Position numbers and translations under genes: made by a program. The notes under the pieces were generated by a model. It was given only the letters and a program-made list of their open reading frames with translations, ran no database searches and had not been told where the DNA came from. A stretch of 64,000 nt of DNA. It comes from Dechloromonas denitrificans (GTDB taxonomy: Bacteria > Pseudomonadota > Gammaproteobacteria > Burkholderiales > Rhodocyclaceae). Shown here in pieces: positions 7,992 through 18,728 of this stretch. Each line of letters opens with the position of its first letter. Positions within the stretch are counted from its first letter, which is position 1. Location of the stretch: positions 682,001-746,000 of the forward strand of contig NZ_CP075185.1 of the NCBI RefSeq assembly GCF_020510685.1, read 5' to 3'.

Positions 7992-9472
7992 CTACGCCGC
8001 GCGAAATCCTGCAGCGTCTGGAAGCCATCGGCATCGTGCCGAGCGGGGTTGCCGACGACAGTCGCCAGGTCCTGCCGGGTGATCTCTTTCTCGCTTATCC
8101 CGGCGATCTGGCCGACGGCCGGCGCTATATCTGCGATGCCCTGGCGCGCGGTGCGGTGGCCGTGGCCTGGCAAGCGGGTGGTGATTTTGCATGGGATCCG
8201 GCGTGGGCCGTTGCCAATCTGCCGGTTGCTGCCTTGCGCTCGCTGGCCGGGCCGCTCGCCCATGCCGTCTATGGCTATCCGAGCGAAGGCCTGTCGTTGA
8301 TCGCGATCACCGGCACCAACGGTAAGACGACGATCAGTCAATGCATCGCCAAGGTCTACCCGAAGCCTTGTGCCGTTATTGGCACGCTCGGCGCCGGTTT
8401 TCCCGATGCCCAGGTCGATACCGGCTTCACCACCCCGGAAGCGACCACCTTAATGCGCTATCTGGCGCAATTCCGCAGCGCTGAGGCTGCCGCCTGCGCC
8501 CTGGAAGCCAGTTCGATCGGCATTCAGGAAGGGCGGCTGAATGGCGCCCGGGTCGACGTTGCGGTGTTTACCAATATCACCCGCGATCATCTCGATTACC
8601 ACCGGACAATGGATGCCTATGCCGCGGCCAAGGCGCGCCTGTTCAGCTGGCCGCGCCTGCGGACGGCGATCATCAATCTGGACGACGAATTCGGTCTGCA
8701 GCTGATTCGCGAGACGACGGCGATGCGCGTGCTGGGCTACGCCATTGGCGAACCGCGCCGCGACTTCCCGGCGCTGGTGCGGGCCGAGAATCTGGTCGAT
8801 ACGCCCTTTGGCCAGCGCTTCACGCTGATCCTGCCGAACGGTCGGGGCACGGTCGATACCGGTCTGGTCGGCCGTTACAACATTTCGAATCTGCTGGCTG
8901 TCGCTGCCGTCTTGCACGATGCCGGCATGGCCGTGGCCGATGTGGTCCGTCGCCTGTCCGAACTGACGCCGCCGCCCGGGCGGATGGAGCGGGTGGGGGG
9001 CAATGGCGAGCCCCTGGTCGTGGTCGACTACTCGCATACGCCGGATGCACTAGAAAATGCCCTGATTGCCTTGCGCGATGTCGTGACGTCGCGCGGCGGC
9101 CATCTGAGCCTCGTCTTCGGCTGTGGCGGCGATCGTGACAAGGGCAAGCGGCCACTGATGGGCGGTATCGCCGAGCAACGGGCCGACCGGGCGCTGGTGA
9201 CCAGCGACAACCCGCGCAGCGAAATGCCGCAAGCCATCATCGACGACATTCTGGCCGGCATGCACCATGGCGAAGTCGAAATCGACCGGGCGACGGCGAT
9301 TCGTCGCGCCATTCTTGAAGCCGACGAGCGCGATGTCATCCTGCTGGCGGGCAAGGGGCACGAGTCCTATCAGGAAATTGCCGGCATTCGTACCCCGTTT
9401 TCCGACCTTGAGCAGGCACAGGCTGCGCTGAGCTTGCGTCGTACCGATAACAATAAGGAGATCGCCGAATGA
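7988..9472 (+). CDS. murE: MurE, UDP-MurNAc-Ala-Glu:meso-diaminopimelate ligase
   Basis: The 494-residue cytoplasmic ligase adds the third amino acid of the peptide stem using ATP. The P-loop GTNGKTT has Lys113, and the motif DNPR in TSDNPRSEMP is the signature of meso-diaminopimelate specificity rather than lysine. It starts at GTG on the ftsI stop, and no better ATG lies nearby. It overlaps murF by four bases. Confidence 0.96.
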   Translation: MTTPREILQRLEAIGIVPSGVADDSRQVLPGDLFLAYPGDLADGRRYICDALARGAVAVAWQAGGDFAWDPAWAVANLPVAALRSLAGPLAHAVYGYPSEGLSLIAITGTNGKTTISQCIAKVYPKPCAVIGTLGAGFPDAQVDTGFTTPEATTLMRYLAQFRSAEAAACALEASSIGIQEGRLNGARVDVAVFTNITRDHLDYHRTMDAYAAAKARLFSWPRLRTAIINLDDEFGLQLIRETTAMRVLGYAIGEPRRDFPALVRAENLVDTPFGQRFTLILPNGRGTVDTGLVGRYNISNLLAVAAVLHDAGMAVADVVRRLSELTPPPGRMERVGGNGEPLVVVDYSHTPDALENALIALRDVVTSRGGHLSLVFGCGGDRDKGKRPLMGGIAEQRADRALVTSDNPRSEMPQAIIDDILAGMHHGEVEIDRATAIRRAILEADERDVILLAGKGHESYQEIAGIRTPFSDLEQAQAALSLRRTDNNKEIAE

Positions 9473-10878
9473 ACTGGCTACTCTCGCAAGTTGCCCACGC
9501 CGTCGACGGGCGTCTGGTTGGTCCCGACGTGGCGTTGAACGGTGTTTCCACCGATACCCGGGCGATTGGCCCCGGGCAGTTGTTCATCGCCCTGAACGGT
9601 GACAACTTCGATGCCCATGATTTTCTCACCCAGGCCGTGGCCAGTGGCGCCACCGCGCTGCTCGTCGCCGATGCGGCGAAGTTGCCGGCCGATGTGCCGG
9701 CCGTCGTCGTCGCCGATACCCGCCTCGCACTCGGTCGCCTGGCCGCTGCCTGGCGCGCCAGCTTCGTGCTGCCGGTGATCGCCGTGACCGGCTCGAATGG
9801 CAAGACGACGACCAAGGAAATGATCGCCGCCATCCTCGCCGCCGCCTTCGGCGATGCCGTGCTGGCGACGCGCGGCAACTTCAACAACGATATCGGTCTG
9901 CCGCTCACGCTGCTCGGCCTGAATGCCTCGCACCGCGCCGCGGTGATCGAGATGGGCATGAACCATCCCGGCGAAATCGCCTACCTGGCCCCGATCGGCG
10001 CTCCGACCGTGGCGCTGGTAACCAATGCCCAACGGGCCCACCTCGAAGGGATGGGCGACCTCGACGAAGTGGCGCGGGAAAAAGGCAGCCTGTTCGCCGG
10101 CCTGCAGCCAAACGGTATCGCTCTGGTCAATGCCGATGATTGCTACGCCGGACTGTGGCGCGAGATGGCCGGCGCGCATAAGGTCCGCAGCTTCGCCATC
10201 GACCATGCCGCCGACGTGCATGCCACCGTGCATCAGCACGGGCTGGAATTGGCGCTCGAACTGACGGCCCCGGAAGGTGAGGCCGCGCTGCATCTGCGTA
10301 TTCCCGGTCGGCACAACGCCCGCAATGCGGTTGCCGCAGCGGCCGCCTGTCTTGCTGCCGGTGTTCCGATGGCCGCCGTGGTCGCCGGGCTGGAGGCCTT
10401 TTCCGGCATCAAGGGCCGGCTGCAGCGGCGGGCCGGCCACAACGGCGCCGAGATTCTCGACGACACCTATAACGCCAATCCGGATTCGGTGCGTGCCGGT
10501 ATCGACGTGCTGGCCTCGACCATCGGCCGCAAGCTGCTGGTCCTCGGCGACATGGGCGAAATCGGCGAAGCCAGCGGCCAGTATCACGATGAGATCGGCG
10601 GCTATGCCAAGAGCCAGGGCATCGACCGCCTGTATGCGCTGGGTGAGGCGGCGCAGCAAGCGGTGCGCAATTTTGGCGACGGGGCCCGGCACTACTGCAG
10701 TATCGAAAAGCTGATTGCCGCGGTGGACAAGGACTTGGGGCCGGAAACCACGGTGCTGGTCAAAGGCTCGCGCTTCATGAAAATGGAACGGGTGGCCGAT
10801 GCGCTGGCCGCGTCCTCCGCCACTGACGCGACTGCCGCCACCGTGCCGCTGACCAAGCCAGCCGGGGAGAACCACTGA
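9469..10878 (+). CDS. murF: MurF, UDP-MurNAc-tripeptide:D-Ala-D-Ala ligase
   Basis: The 469-residue ATP-dependent ligase completes the UDP-MurNAc-pentapeptide. The P-loop [11 protein letters not shown] contains Lys112, and the [16 protein letters not shown] segment and the downstream [10 protein letters not shown] are typical of MurF. The C-terminal domain holds [14 protein letters not shown] overlaps the murE stop; the TGA shares one base with the mraY ATG. Confidence 0.96.
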   Translation: MNWLLSQVAHAVDGRLVGPDVALNGVSTDTRAIGPGQLFIALNGDNFDAHDFLTQAVASGATALLVADAAKLPADVPAVVVADTRLALGRLAAAWRASFVLPVIAVTGSNGKTTTKEMIAAILAAAFGDAVLATRGNFNNDIGLPLTLLGLNASHRAAVIEMGMNHPGEIAYLAPIGAPTVALVTNAQRAHLEGMGDLDEVAREKGSLFAGLQPNGIALVNADDCYAGLWREMAGAHKVRSFAIDHAADVHATVHQHGLELALELTAPEGEAALHLRIPGRHNARNAVAAAAACLAAGVPMAAVVAGLEAFSGIKGRLQRRAGHNGAEILDDTYNANPDSVRAGIDVLASTIGRKLLVLGDMGEIGEASGQYHDEIGGYAKSQGIDRLYALGEAAQQAVRNFGDGARHYCSIEKLIAAVDKDLGPETTVLVKGSRFMKMERVADALAASSATDATAATVPLTKPAGENH

Positions 10879-11981
10879 TGCTGCTCGAACTTGCCCAATG
10901 GCTGGCCCAGGACGTACGTTTCTTCAACGTCTTCAACTACATCACGCTGCGCACCGTGCTGGCGGCGATGACCGCGCTGCTGATTTCCTTCGCGTCCGGT
11001 CCGCGCGTCATCCGCTGGCTGGCCGCCAAGAAAATCGGTCAGGCGGTTCGTACCGACGGGCCGCAGACGCACCTCGTCAAATCCGGCACGCCGACCATGG
11101 GCGGCGTCCTGATCCTGATCTCCATCGGGGTGACGACGCTGCTCTGGGCCGACCTCTCCAACAAGTATGTGTGGACGGTGCTGGTCGTCACGCTGGGCTA
11201 CGGCATCGTCGGCTGGTACGACGACTGGAAGAAGGTGGTCTACCGCGACCCGAAAGGCCTGTCGGCCAAGTGGAAGTATTTCTGGCAGTCGTTGCTCGGC
11301 ATCGGCGCCGCACTGTTTCTCGCCTTCTCGGCCAAGTCGGGAGCCGAAACGCAGTTGATCGTGCCCTTCTTCAAGACCATCGCCTATCCGCTCGGCATCA
11401 TCGGCTTCATCACGCTGACCTATTTCGTCATCGTCGGCACCAGCAACGCGGTGAATCTGACTGACGGCCTGGATGGCCTGGCCATCATGCCGACCGTGAT
11501 GATCGCGTCGGCTTTCGTGCTTTTTGCCTACGTCACCGGCCACGCCGTCTATGCCAAGTATCTGCTGATCCCCTACGTGCCGGGTGCCGGCGAGCTGTGC
11601 ATCCTGCTCGGCGCGATCGCCGGGGCCGGTCTTGGTTTCTTGTGGTTCAACGCCTATCCGGCCGAAGTCTTCATGGGCGACGTCGGTGCGCTGGCCCTCG
11701 GCGCGGCGCTCGGCACCGTCGCCGTGATCATCCGCCAGGAAATCGTGCTGCTGATCATGGGTGGTGTCTTCGTCGTCGAAACGCTGTCGGTAATGTTGCA
11801 GGTCGGCTATTTCAAATACACCAAGAAACGTTTCGGCGAGGGCCGGCGCATCCTGCGCATGGCGCCGCTGCACCACCATTTTGAACAAACCGGCTGGAAG
11901 GAGACGCAGGTCGTCGTCCGCTTCTGGATCATCACCATCATGCTCGTGCTGGTCGGGCTGTCCTCGTTGAAGCTGCGCTAA
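10878..11981 (+). CDS. mraY: MraY, phospho-MurNAc-pentapeptide transferase
   Basis: The 367-residue polytopic membrane enzyme (about ten helices) joins phospho-MurNAc-pentapeptide to undecaprenyl phosphate, giving lipid I. Family marks are KSGTPTMGG near residue 70, the Asp-rich loop DD after [30 protein letters not shown], and the late MAPLHHHFE motif. Length is normal. It shares one base with each neighbour. Confidence 0.97.
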   Translation: MLLELAQWLAQDVRFFNVFNYITLRTVLAAMTALLISFASGPRVIRWLAAKKIGQAVRTDGPQTHLVKSGTPTMGGVLILISIGVTTLLWADLSNKYVWTVLVVTLGYGIVGWYDDWKKVVYRDPKGLSAKWKYFWQSLLGIGAALFLAFSAKSGAETQLIVPFFKTIAYPLGIIGFITLTYFVIVGTSNAVNLTDGLDGLAIMPTVMIASAFVLFAYVTGHAVYAKYLLIPYVPGAGELCILLGAIAGAGLGFLWFNAYPAEVFMGDVGALALGAALGTVAVIIRQEIVLLIMGGVFVVETLSVMLQVGYFKYTKKRFGEGRRILRMAPLHHHFEQTGWKETQVVVRFWIITIMLVLVGLSSLKLR

Positions 11982-13336
11982 TGGAACTCAGGGGCAAACG
12001 CGTTGCGGTAATCGGACTCGGCGAGTCCGGACTGGCGATGGCCAAATGGCTGCATCGCCAGGGCGCGTTCGTCCGGGTTGCCGATTCGCGCGCCACTCCC
12101 CCCAACCTTGATGCGCTGGCGAAGGTTGCCCCACAGGCTGAAGTGATCGCCGGGCCGTTTGCCGCCGCCACCTTTGCCGGCCTCGACTTCGTTGCGCTGT
12201 CACCCGGCGTGCCGAAAGCGACGCCGGAGATCGCTGCGCTCGATCTGCCGATCATTTCGGAAATCGAGCTGTTCGCCGCCGGCGTCCGCGCGCAGGTGCC
12301 GACCTCGCAGATCATCGCCATCACCGGCAGTAACGGCAAGACCACCACCACGGCGCTGACCGCGCACCTGCTGAACGGCGCCGGCGTGCCGGCCATCGCC
12401 TGCGGCAATATCTCGCCGTCGGCCCTCGACGCGCTGATGGATGCCCAGGATGCCGGCCAGCTGCCGGCCGTCTGGGTGGTTGAACTGTCCAGCTTCCAGC
12501 TCGAAACGACACACCATTTGAACGCTGCGGCGGCCACCGTGCTCAACGTCACCGAGGATCACCTCGACCGCTACGACGGCAGCCTGGCCAATTACGCGGC
12601 GGCCAAGTCGCGCGTCTTCCAGGGGCGGGGCGTCATGGTCCTCAATCGCGACGACGACTGGTCGATGGCCAATGGCCTGTGCGGCCGCAAGATCGTCACC
12701 TTCGGCCTGAACGCCGCGCCGCGTAGCGCCGATTATGGTCTGGCCAGCGGCATGATCTGCCGGGGCAAGGCGGCTATTGTCGGGGTTGATGAGCTGAAGC
12801 TGACGGGCTTGCACAATGCCGCCAACGCCATGGCGGCGCTGGCACTGTGCGAAGCGGTCGGGGTCGCCGTCGACCGTCTGGTCGAGCCGCTGAAAACATT
12901 TTCCGGTCTGCCGCACCGGGTCGAAACGGTAGCCGAGATCGGCGGCGTGCTCTACGTCGACGATTCCAAGGGCACCAATGTCGGCGCCACGCTGGCCGCC
13001 ATCGAAGGCATGGGCCGCAAGGTGGCCATCGTGCTCGGCGGCGACGGCAAGGGCCAGGATTTCTCGCCGCTCAAGCCGGCCCTGGAAAAACATGGCCGGG
13101 CGGTGGCGCTGATCGGTCGCGATGCGGCCGCCATCGGCATGGCCCTCGAAGGCAGCGGCGTGCCGACCCGCATTCTCGGCGACATGGCTGCCGCCGTGCG
13201 CTGGCTGGCCGAACACGCCGAGGCCGGCGATTGCGTGCTGCTCTCGCCGGCTTGCGCCAGCCTCGATATGTACCGCAATTACGCCCATCGCGCCGAAGCC
13301 TTCATCGCGGCGGTCAAAGAGTTGCCATCATGCTGA
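11981..13336 (+). CDS. murD: MurD, UDP-MurNAc-alanine:D-glutamate ligase
   Basis: The 451-residue ligase adds D-glutamate to UDP-MurNAc-L-Ala. It has the Rossmann start [12 protein letters not shown], the P-loop [10 protein letters not shown] with Lys120, VTEDHLDRY and a C-terminal domain with DDSKGTN and [11 protein letters not shown]. It overlaps mraY by one base and ftsW by seven bases. Confidence 0.96.
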   Translation: MELRGKRVAVIGLGESGLAMAKWLHRQGAFVRVADSRATPPNLDALAKVAPQAEVIAGPFAAATFAGLDFVALSPGVPKATPEIAALDLPIISEIELFAAGVRAQVPTSQIIAITGSNGKTTTTALTAHLLNGAGVPAIACGNISPSALDALMDAQDAGQLPAVWVVELSSFQLETTHHLNAAAATVLNVTEDHLDRYDGSLANYAAAKSRVFQGRGVMVLNRDDDWSMANGLCGRKIVTFGLNAAPRSADYGLASGMICRGKAAIVGVDELKLTGLHNAANAMAALALCEAVGVAVDRLVEPLKTFSGLPHRVETVAEIGGVLYVDDSKGTNVGATLAAIEGMGRKVAIVLGGDGKGQDFSPLKPALEKHGRAVALIGRDAAAIGMALEGSGVPTRILGDMAAAVRWLAEHAEAGDCVLLSPACASLDMYRNYAHRAEAFIAAVKELPSC

Positions 13337-14493
13337 TCGGCGCCCTCGACTCGCCGCGCCGCCAGGTGGCCGAAATCGACTACGCGCTGTTGTGGAGCGT
13401 GTTGATCCTGTTGTTCACCGGTCTGGTGATGGTCTATTCGGCATCCATCGCGATTGCCGAAGGCGGGCGCTTTACCAACCACCAGCCGGCCTATTACCTG
13501 GTGCGTCACGGCATTTTCCTGTGCATCGGCTTGGTCGCCGCCGCGGTGGCTTTCCAGGTGCCGCTGGCGCTGTGGCAGAAATCGGCGCCGTATCTGTTCA
13601 TGGCCGGCGTCGTCCTGCTCGCCATCGTGCTGATTCCCGGCATCGGCCGGGATGTGAACGGCGCCCGCCGCTGGCTGCCGCTCGGCTTTGCCAACCTGCA
13701 GCCGTCCGAACTGATGAAGCTGTTCGCCGTGCTCTACGCCGCCGACTACACGGTGCGCAAAATCAACGTGATGCACGACCTGAAGCAGGCCTTCCTGCCG
13801 ATGTTCGGTGCCATGGCCATCGTCGGCATGCTGCTCCTGAAGGAACCGGACTTCGGCGCCTTCGTCGTCATCATCTCGATCGCCATGGGTATCCTCTTCC
13901 TCGGCGGCCTGAAGGCGCGTTTGTTCGCCCTGCTGATCTTCGGCCTGCTGATCGCCTTTGCGGTGATGATCATCGTCTCGCCTTACCGGCGCGACCGGGT
14001 GTTCGGCTTCATGGACCCGTGGGCCGACGCCTTCGGCCGCGGCTACCAGTTGTCGCATTCGCTGATCGCCTTCGGGCGCGGCGAATTGTTCGGCGTCGGG
14101 CTCGGCGCCAGCGTCGAGAAACTGTTCTACCTGCCGGAAGCGCATACCGATTTCCTGCTCGCGGTGATCGCCGAGGAACTCGGCTTCTTCGGTGTGCTGG
14201 CGGTAATCGCCCTGTTCGCGCTGCTCGTCCAGCGCGCCTTTGCCATCGGCCGGCGCTGCGTCCAGCTCGATCGCCTCTACCCGGCGCTGGTCGCCATGGG
14301 CATGGGTATCTGGTTCGGCGTGCAGTCCTTCATCAACATGGGCGTCAACATGGGCCTGCTGCCGACCAAGGGCCTGACCCTGCCGCTGATGAGTTTCGGC
14401 GGTTCGGGGGTGCTGGCGAACTGCGTCGCCCTGGCCATACTTTTGCGTGTCGATTGGGAAAATCGCCAATTGATGCGCGGAGCCAAGCTATGA
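13330..14493 (+). CDS. ftsW: FtsW, septal SEDS peptidoglycan glycosyltransferase
   Basis: The 387-residue polytopic protein polymerises lipid II at the septum with FtsI. SEDS marks include PSELMKLF, the KEPDFGAF segment, [18 protein letters not shown], and the C-terminal [11 protein letters not shown] start it at ATG 13330, inside the end of murD; the frame is open far upstream but that part is only the shadow of murD. The last codons ([10 protein letters not shown]) and stop are imitated 125 bases further on, just before murG (see the repeat at 14460-14618). Confidence 0.95.
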   Translation: MLIGALDSPRRQVAEIDYALLWSVLILLFTGLVMVYSASIAIAEGGRFTNHQPAYYLVRHGIFLCIGLVAAAVAFQVPLALWQKSAPYLFMAGVVLLAIVLIPGIGRDVNGARRWLPLGFANLQPSELMKLFAVLYAADYTVRKINVMHDLKQAFLPMFGAMAIVGMLLLKEPDFGAFVVIISIAMGILFLGGLKARLFALLIFGLLIAFAVMIIVSPYRRDRVFGFMDPWADAFGRGYQLSHSLIAFGRGELFGVGLGASVEKLFYLPEAHTDFLLAVIAEELGFFGVLAVIALFALLVQRAFAIGRRCVQLDRLYPALVAMGMGIWFGVQSFINMGVNMGLLPTKGLTLPLMSFGGSGVLANCVALAILLRVDWENRQLMRGAKL

Positions 14494-14618
14494 CGAAGCC
14501 TGGTATGTATTCGCATCAATTGGCGATTTCGGCGCAGGCTAACCCGGCGCAGCCGGTGTTAAGCGCGCAGCGCGGCCGTAGCCAAAACCGTCAGATGATG
14601 CGCGGAGGCAAGCTATGA
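14460..14618 (+). repeat. direct and inverted copies of the ftsW 3' end
   Basis: An 18-base stretch of the ftsW end (14460-14477, AAATCGCCAATTGATGCG) recurs as a perfect inverted copy at 14512-14529. The 33 bases 14461-14493 recur as a direct copy at 14586-14618 with 28 identities; the last 22 differ at one base. The spacing is 125 bases. In most dcw clusters ftsW and murG touch, so this looks like an insertion that duplicated the junction, perhaps by template switching. The inverted arms could form an 18-bp RNA stem whose loop holds the ftsW stop. Confidence 0.8.
14490..14618 (+). CDS. 42-residue frame between ftsW and murG
   Basis: This has no recognised function. ATG 14490 overlaps the ftsW stop (ATGA) and the TGA at 14616-14618 overlaps the murG ATG at 14615, the same coupling used elsewhere in the cluster. 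The frame is open through the inserted bases. Its last ten residues, [10 protein letters not shown], copy the end of FtsW ([10 protein letters not shown]) although they lie in a different frame of the chromosome. The ancestral murG start was probably this ATG. It may be a real micropeptide, or simply the translated bridge that keeps murG coupled to ftsW. Confidence 0.45.
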   Translation: MTKPGMYSHQLAISAQANPAQPVLSAQRGRSQNRQMMRGGKL

Positions 14619-15673
14619 ACAAAACCATCCTGATCATGGCCGGCGGGACCGGCGGGCATATTTTTCCGGCCCTTGCCGTCGCCGACAAAATGCGTCAGCG
14701 CGGCTGGCGGGTCGTCTGGCTCGGCAATCCCGATGGCATGGAGGCGCGGCTGGTGCCGCAAAGCGGTTTTGAAATGGTCTGGGTCAAGTTCGCCGCGCTG
14801 CGCGGCAAGGGCATCCTGCGCAAGCTGTTGCTGCCGCTCAATCTGCTGCGCGGTTTCTGGCAGGCGCAAAAGCTGATCCGCCAGATCGCCCCGGATGTCG
14901 TGCTCGGCATGGGCGGCTACATCACCTTTCCCGGCGGCATGATGGCCTCCTTGCTGGGCAAGCCGCTCGTCCTGCACGAACAGAATTCGGTGGCCGGGCT
15001 GGCCAATCGCGTGCTGGCCAGTGTTGCCGACCGCATCGCGACCGGTTTCCCGAATGTCCTGGCCAAGGGCGCCTGGCTCGGCAACCCGGTACGTCCGGAA
15101 ATTGCCGCCATCGCCCCGCCGGCCGAGCGTTTTGCTGAACGCAGCGGCGCCTTGCGCCTGCTCGTCATCGGCGGCAGCCTTGGGGCCCAGGCGCTGAACG
15201 AGATGGTTCCCAAGGGCATGGCCCTGCTCGCTGCCGACGAGCAGCCGCAAATCGTCCATCAGGCTGGCGAAAAGCATCTTGAGGCGCTCAAGGCCAATTA
15301 CGCCGCGGTCGGCGTCCAGGCGCATTGCGTGCCCTTCATCGAAGACATGGCCGGCGCCTATGCCTGGGCCGATCTGGTCATTTGCCGGGCCGGCGCGCTG
15401 ACCATCGCCGAGCTGGCCGCAGCCGGCGTGGCCAGCATCCTGGTGCCTTTCCCGCATGCGGTCGATGACCACCAGACGGGCAACGCGAAATTCCTGGTCA
15501 ATGTCGGCGGCGCCTTCCTGCTGCCGCAAGACGAACTGACCCCGGAGAGCATCTCGTTGATCCGCAACTACAGTCGCAGCCAGTTGCTGGAAATGGCTGA
15601 AAAGGCCCGCAGTCTGGCCAAGCCCGATGCCACCGAAGAAGTGGCGAATATTTGTGCAGAGAGTGCGAAATGA
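14615..15673 (+). CDS. murG: MurG, lipid II-forming GlcNAc transferase
   Basis: The 352-residue GT28 enzyme adds GlcNAc to lipid I on the inner face of the membrane. Visible marks are [17 protein letters not shown] at the start, [37 protein letters not shown] and the C-terminal [14 protein letters not shown]...[10 protein letters not shown]. The SD GGAGG precedes ATG 14615. The start context is a second copy of the ftsW stop region. The stop overlaps the murC ATG. Confidence 0.96.
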   Translation: MNKTILIMAGGTGGHIFPALAVADKMRQRGWRVVWLGNPDGMEARLVPQSGFEMVWVKFAALRGKGILRKLLLPLNLLRGFWQAQKLIRQIAPDVVLGMGGYITFPGGMMASLLGKPLVLHEQNSVAGLANRVLASVADRIATGFPNVLAKGAWLGNPVRPEIAAIAPPAERFAERSGALRLLVIGGSLGAQALNEMVPKGMALLAADEQPQIVHQAGEKHLEALKANYAAVGVQAHCVPFIEDMAGAYAWADLVICRAGALTIAELAAAGVASILVPFPHAVDDHQTGNAKFLVNVGGAFLLPQDELTPESISLIRNYSRSQLLEMAEKARSLAKPDATEEVANICAESAK

Positions 15674-17061
15674 AACACAAAGTCAAACATATCCACTTCG
15701 TCGGCGTCGGCGGTTCGGGCATGAGCGGCATCGCCGAAGTGCTGGCCAACCTGGGCTACACGGTGAGCGGTTCGGACCTGGCGGCGAGCGCCACGACCCG
15801 TCGTCTGGAAGGCGAGGGCGTCAAGGTGATGATCGGTCACGCCGCCGAAAACATTCGCGGCGCGCAGGCCGTCGTCGTCTCGACGGCGGTCAAGGCCGAC
15901 AACCCGGAAGTGGTGGCGGCTCGCGAACTGAATATCCCGGTGGTGCCGCGTGCCCAGATGCTGGCCGAACTGATGCGCCTGAAGCGTGGCATCGCCATCG
16001 CCGGTACGCATGGCAAGACGACGACGACCAGTCTGGTCACCAGCATCCTGGCCGAAGGCGGGCTCGATCCGACCTTCGTCATCGGCGGTCGCTTGAATGC
16101 GGCCGGCGCCAACGCCCGGCTGGGCAGCGGCGATTTCCTGGTGGCCGAGGCCGACGAGTCCGATGCCTCCTTCCTATTTCTGTCGCCGGTCCTTTCGGTC
16201 GTCACCAATATTGACGCCGATCACATGGAAACCTACGGCCACGATTTCGAGCGGCTGAAAGGCGCCTTCGTCGATTTTCTCAGCCGCCTGCCGTTCTACG
16301 GCGTTGCCGTGCTCTGCGCTGACGATGCCAACGTCCGGGCCATCATGCCGCAGGTCGCCAAGCAGATCGTTACCTACAGCCTGAGCCCGGGCAGCAACTT
16401 TTACGCCGAGAACGTCGTGGCGGCCGACGGCCAGATGCGCTTCGACGTCGTGCGGGTCAATGGTTCGGTCTCGCGGCTGGCGATCACACTCAATCTGCCC
16501 GGTTTGCACAATGTCCTGAACGCGCTGGCGGCGATTGCCGTGGCCACCGAGTTGCAGGTGCCGGATGCCTCGATCATCAAGGCGCTGGCCGAGTTCAAGG
16601 GGGTCGGGCGGCGCTTCCAGCGCTATGGCGAAGTGGCGCTGCCGGCTGGCGGTTCATTTACGCTGGTCGACGACTACGGTCATCATCCGGTCGAGATGGC
16701 GGCGACCCTGGCCGCAGCCCGCGGCGCCTTCCCCGGTCGCCGTCTGGTGCTGGCTTTCCAGCCGCACCGCTACACCCGGACGCGCGACTGCTTCGAGGAC
16801 TTCGTCAAGGTGCTGTCTACCGTCGACGTGTTGTTGCTGGCTGAAATCTACGCCGCCGGCGAAGCGCCGATCGTCGCCGCCGATGCTCGCTCGCTGGCCC
16901 GCGCTCTGCGCGTCGCCGGCAAGGTCGAGCCGGTGTTCGTCGAAGATATCGCGGCCATGCCGCAAACGATTATGGATGTCGCCCGTGACGGCGACGTGGT
17001 GTTGACCATGGGTGCCGGTTCGATCGGTGCGGTGCCCGGCAAGGTGGTGGAAGCAAAATGA
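15670..17061 (+). CDS. murC: MurC, UDP-MurNAc:L-alanine ligase
   Basis: The 463-residue ligase adds the first amino acid to UDP-MurNAc. It shows [17 protein letters not shown] at the start, P-loop [10 protein letters not shown] with Lys116, [10 protein letters not shown] and [12 protein letters not shown] 15670 overlaps the murG stop; an in-frame TTG at 15652 is less likely. It overlaps ddlB by four bases. Confidence 0.96.
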   Translation: MKHKVKHIHFVGVGGSGMSGIAEVLANLGYTVSGSDLAASATTRRLEGEGVKVMIGHAAENIRGAQAVVVSTAVKADNPEVVAARELNIPVVPRAQMLAELMRLKRGIAIAGTHGKTTTTSLVTSILAEGGLDPTFVIGGRLNAAGANARLGSGDFLVAEADESDASFLFLSPVLSVVTNIDADHMETYGHDFERLKGAFVDFLSRLPFYGVAVLCADDANVRAIMPQVAKQIVTYSLSPGSNFYAENVVAADGQMRFDVVRVNGSVSRLAITLNLPGLHNVLNALAAIAVATELQVPDASIIKALAEFKGVGRRFQRYGEVALPAGGSFTLVDDYGHHPVEMAATLAAARGAFPGRRLVLAFQPHRYTRTRDCFEDFVKVLSTVDVLLLAEIYAAGEAPIVAADARSLARALRVAGKVEPVFVEDIAAMPQTIMDVARDGDVVLTMGAGSIGAVPGKVVEAK

Positions 17062-17975
17062 GCGGTTTCGGTAAAGTTGCAGTCCTCTTCGGCGGAACCT
17101 CCGCCGAGCGCGAGGTCTCCCTCAATAGCGGTTCGCGTGTGCTGGCGGCGCTGCAGGGCCAGGGTATCGACGCCCATGCCTTCGATCCGGCCGAGCAGCC
17201 GCTCGATGCGCTGAAGGGCTACGACCGCGCCTTCGTCGCGCTGCATGGCCGGCACGGCGAGGACGGCACGATCCAGGGCGCGCTGGAATTGATGCACATT
17301 CCCTATACCGGTTCCGGCGTGATGGCGTCGGCGCTGGCCATGGACAAATTCCGCACCAAGCTGCTGTGGCAGGCGGCCGGCCTGCCGATCCCGGAATATG
17401 CACTGTTGACCGCCGACTCGGATTTCGCCGAGGTCGAGGAAGAGCTCGGCCTGCCGATTTTTGTCAAGCCAGCCCATGAAGGTTCGTCGATCGGCATCAG
17501 CAAGGTCAAGGAACGCGGCGGCCTGCAGCAGGCCTACGCCGAGGCGGCCCGCCACGACCCGCTGGTCATCGCCGAAAAAGGTGTGATGGGTGGTGAATAC
17601 ACGGTCGGCATCATCGGCTGCGGCGCCGACATGGTGGCCTTGCCGATCATCAAGATCGAGCCGGCTACCGACTGGTACGACTACGAAGCCAAGTACAACC
17701 GCGACGACACCCGCTATCTGTGCCCGTGCGGCCTGCCCGAAGCCAAAGAAATGGAAATCCGCAAGGGCGCGCTGGAAGCCTTCCGCATCCTCGGTGGGCG
17801 CGGTTGGGGACGGGTCGATTTTCTGATGGACGAAGACGGCAAGCATTACTTCCTGGAAGTGAATACGGCACCCGGCATGACCGACCACTCGCTGGTCCCG
17901 ATGGCAGCGCGGGTGGCTGGCATGGAGTATCCGGCGCTGGTCCGCCGCGTGCTCGAACTGGCGGCCAACGACTGA
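17058..17975 (+). CDS. ddlB: D-alanine:D-alanine ligase
   Basis: The 305-residue ATP-grasp enzyme makes the D-Ala-D-Ala used by MurF. It has [17 protein letters not shown] at the N-terminus, [26 protein letters not shown] and the metal-binding end [15 protein letters not shown]. The short DdlB form and the position between murC and ftsQ are standard in proteobacteria. ATG overlaps the murC stop. Confidence 0.96.
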   Translation: MSGFGKVAVLFGGTSAEREVSLNSGSRVLAALQGQGIDAHAFDPAEQPLDALKGYDRAFVALHGRHGEDGTIQGALELMHIPYTGSGVMASALAMDKFRTKLLWQAAGLPIPEYALLTADSDFAEVEEELGLPIFVKPAHEGSSIGISKVKERGGLQQAYAEAARHDPLVIAEKGVMGGEYTVGIIGCGADMVALPIIKIEPATDWYDYEAKYNRDDTRYLCPCGLPEAKEMEIRKGALEAFRILGGRGWGRVDFLMDEDGKHYFLEVNTAPGMTDHSLVPMAARVAGMEYPALVRRVLELAAND

Positions 17976-17983
17976 GACGATGA

Positions 17984-18724
17984 ATGTGGAACAAACCGCA
18001 CCTGCTCAACGCCATTGCCGACCTGCTAATGCTGGTCGCCGCGGCTGCGCTGCTGGCCGCCGCCGCGGTCTGGCTGGCGCGGGTGCCGTCGCTGCCGGTG
18101 CGCCAGGTGGTGTTTGCCGAGCCGCTGCAGCACACGCGCCGGCAGGAAGTGGAGCAGGCCTTGCCGGGCGCCCTGCAAGGCAATTTCTTCAGCCTGAATC
18201 TGGAGACGGTGCGCGGCGCGCTGGAAAAGCTGCCCTGGGTGCGTCAGGTCGAAGTACGGCGGATCTGGCCGGCGCAACTGGAAGTGAAGGTCGAGGAACA
18301 TCGTCCGCTGGCGCGCTGGGGCGACGGGCGCGGCGAACTGGTCAACAGCTACGGCGAGGTCTTTGCCGCGATGGCGGCCACCGAGGAAGCGGCGGCGTTG
18401 CCGCTGCTGTTCGGGCCGCAGGGCACGGCGCCCGAGGTGTTGACGCGTTATGGCGAGTTTGTCGGCCGCTTCAGCGCGGTGCACGAAAGACCGGTGCAGT
18501 TGTTGTTGTCGCCACGACTGGCCTGGCAGTTGAAGCTGGAGAGCGGCATGCTCGTGGATATGGGGCGGGAGCAGCCGAAATCGCCGGTCGGCGTGCGGTT
18601 GCAGCGTTTTATCGAGGTTTATCCGGAAATGGTCGCCAACCGGGCGAACCGGCCGGTCGTGGTGGATTTGCGGTATCCGAATGGCTTTGCGATGCGAGTC
18701 GCAAGCGAGGGGAAGGGGAAGTAA
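17984..18724 (+). CDS. ftsQ: FtsQ, cell division protein
   Basis: The 246-residue bitopic protein has a membrane segment (about 12-32), then a POTRA-like domain with VRQVVFAEPLQHTRRQEVE and the conserved block LEKLPWVRQVEVRRIWP. FtsQ links early and late divisome proteins through FtsL/FtsB. ATG 17984 gives the usual short cytoplasmic part; an out-of-frame ATG at 17980 is a shadow. Eight bases separate it from ddlB. Confidence 0.93.
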   Translation: MWNKPHLLNAIADLLMLVAAAALLAAAAVWLARVPSLPVRQVVFAEPLQHTRRQEVEQALPGALQGNFFSLNLETVRGALEKLPWVRQVEVRRIWPAQLEVKVEEHRPLARWGDGRGELVNSYGEVFAAMAATEEAAALPLLFGPQGTAPEVLTRYGEFVGRFSAVHERPVQLLLSPRLAWQLKLESGMLVDMGREQPKSPVGVRLQRFIEVYPEMVANRANRPVVVDLRYPNGFAMRVASEGKGK

Positions 18725-18728
18725 GCAT

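Noticed and set aside
13122..14618. long second plus-strand frame through ftsW
   Set aside because: An Arg/Ala/Pro/Gly-rich shadow of ftsW; only its last 42 codons (from 14490) have independent start and coupling evidence.
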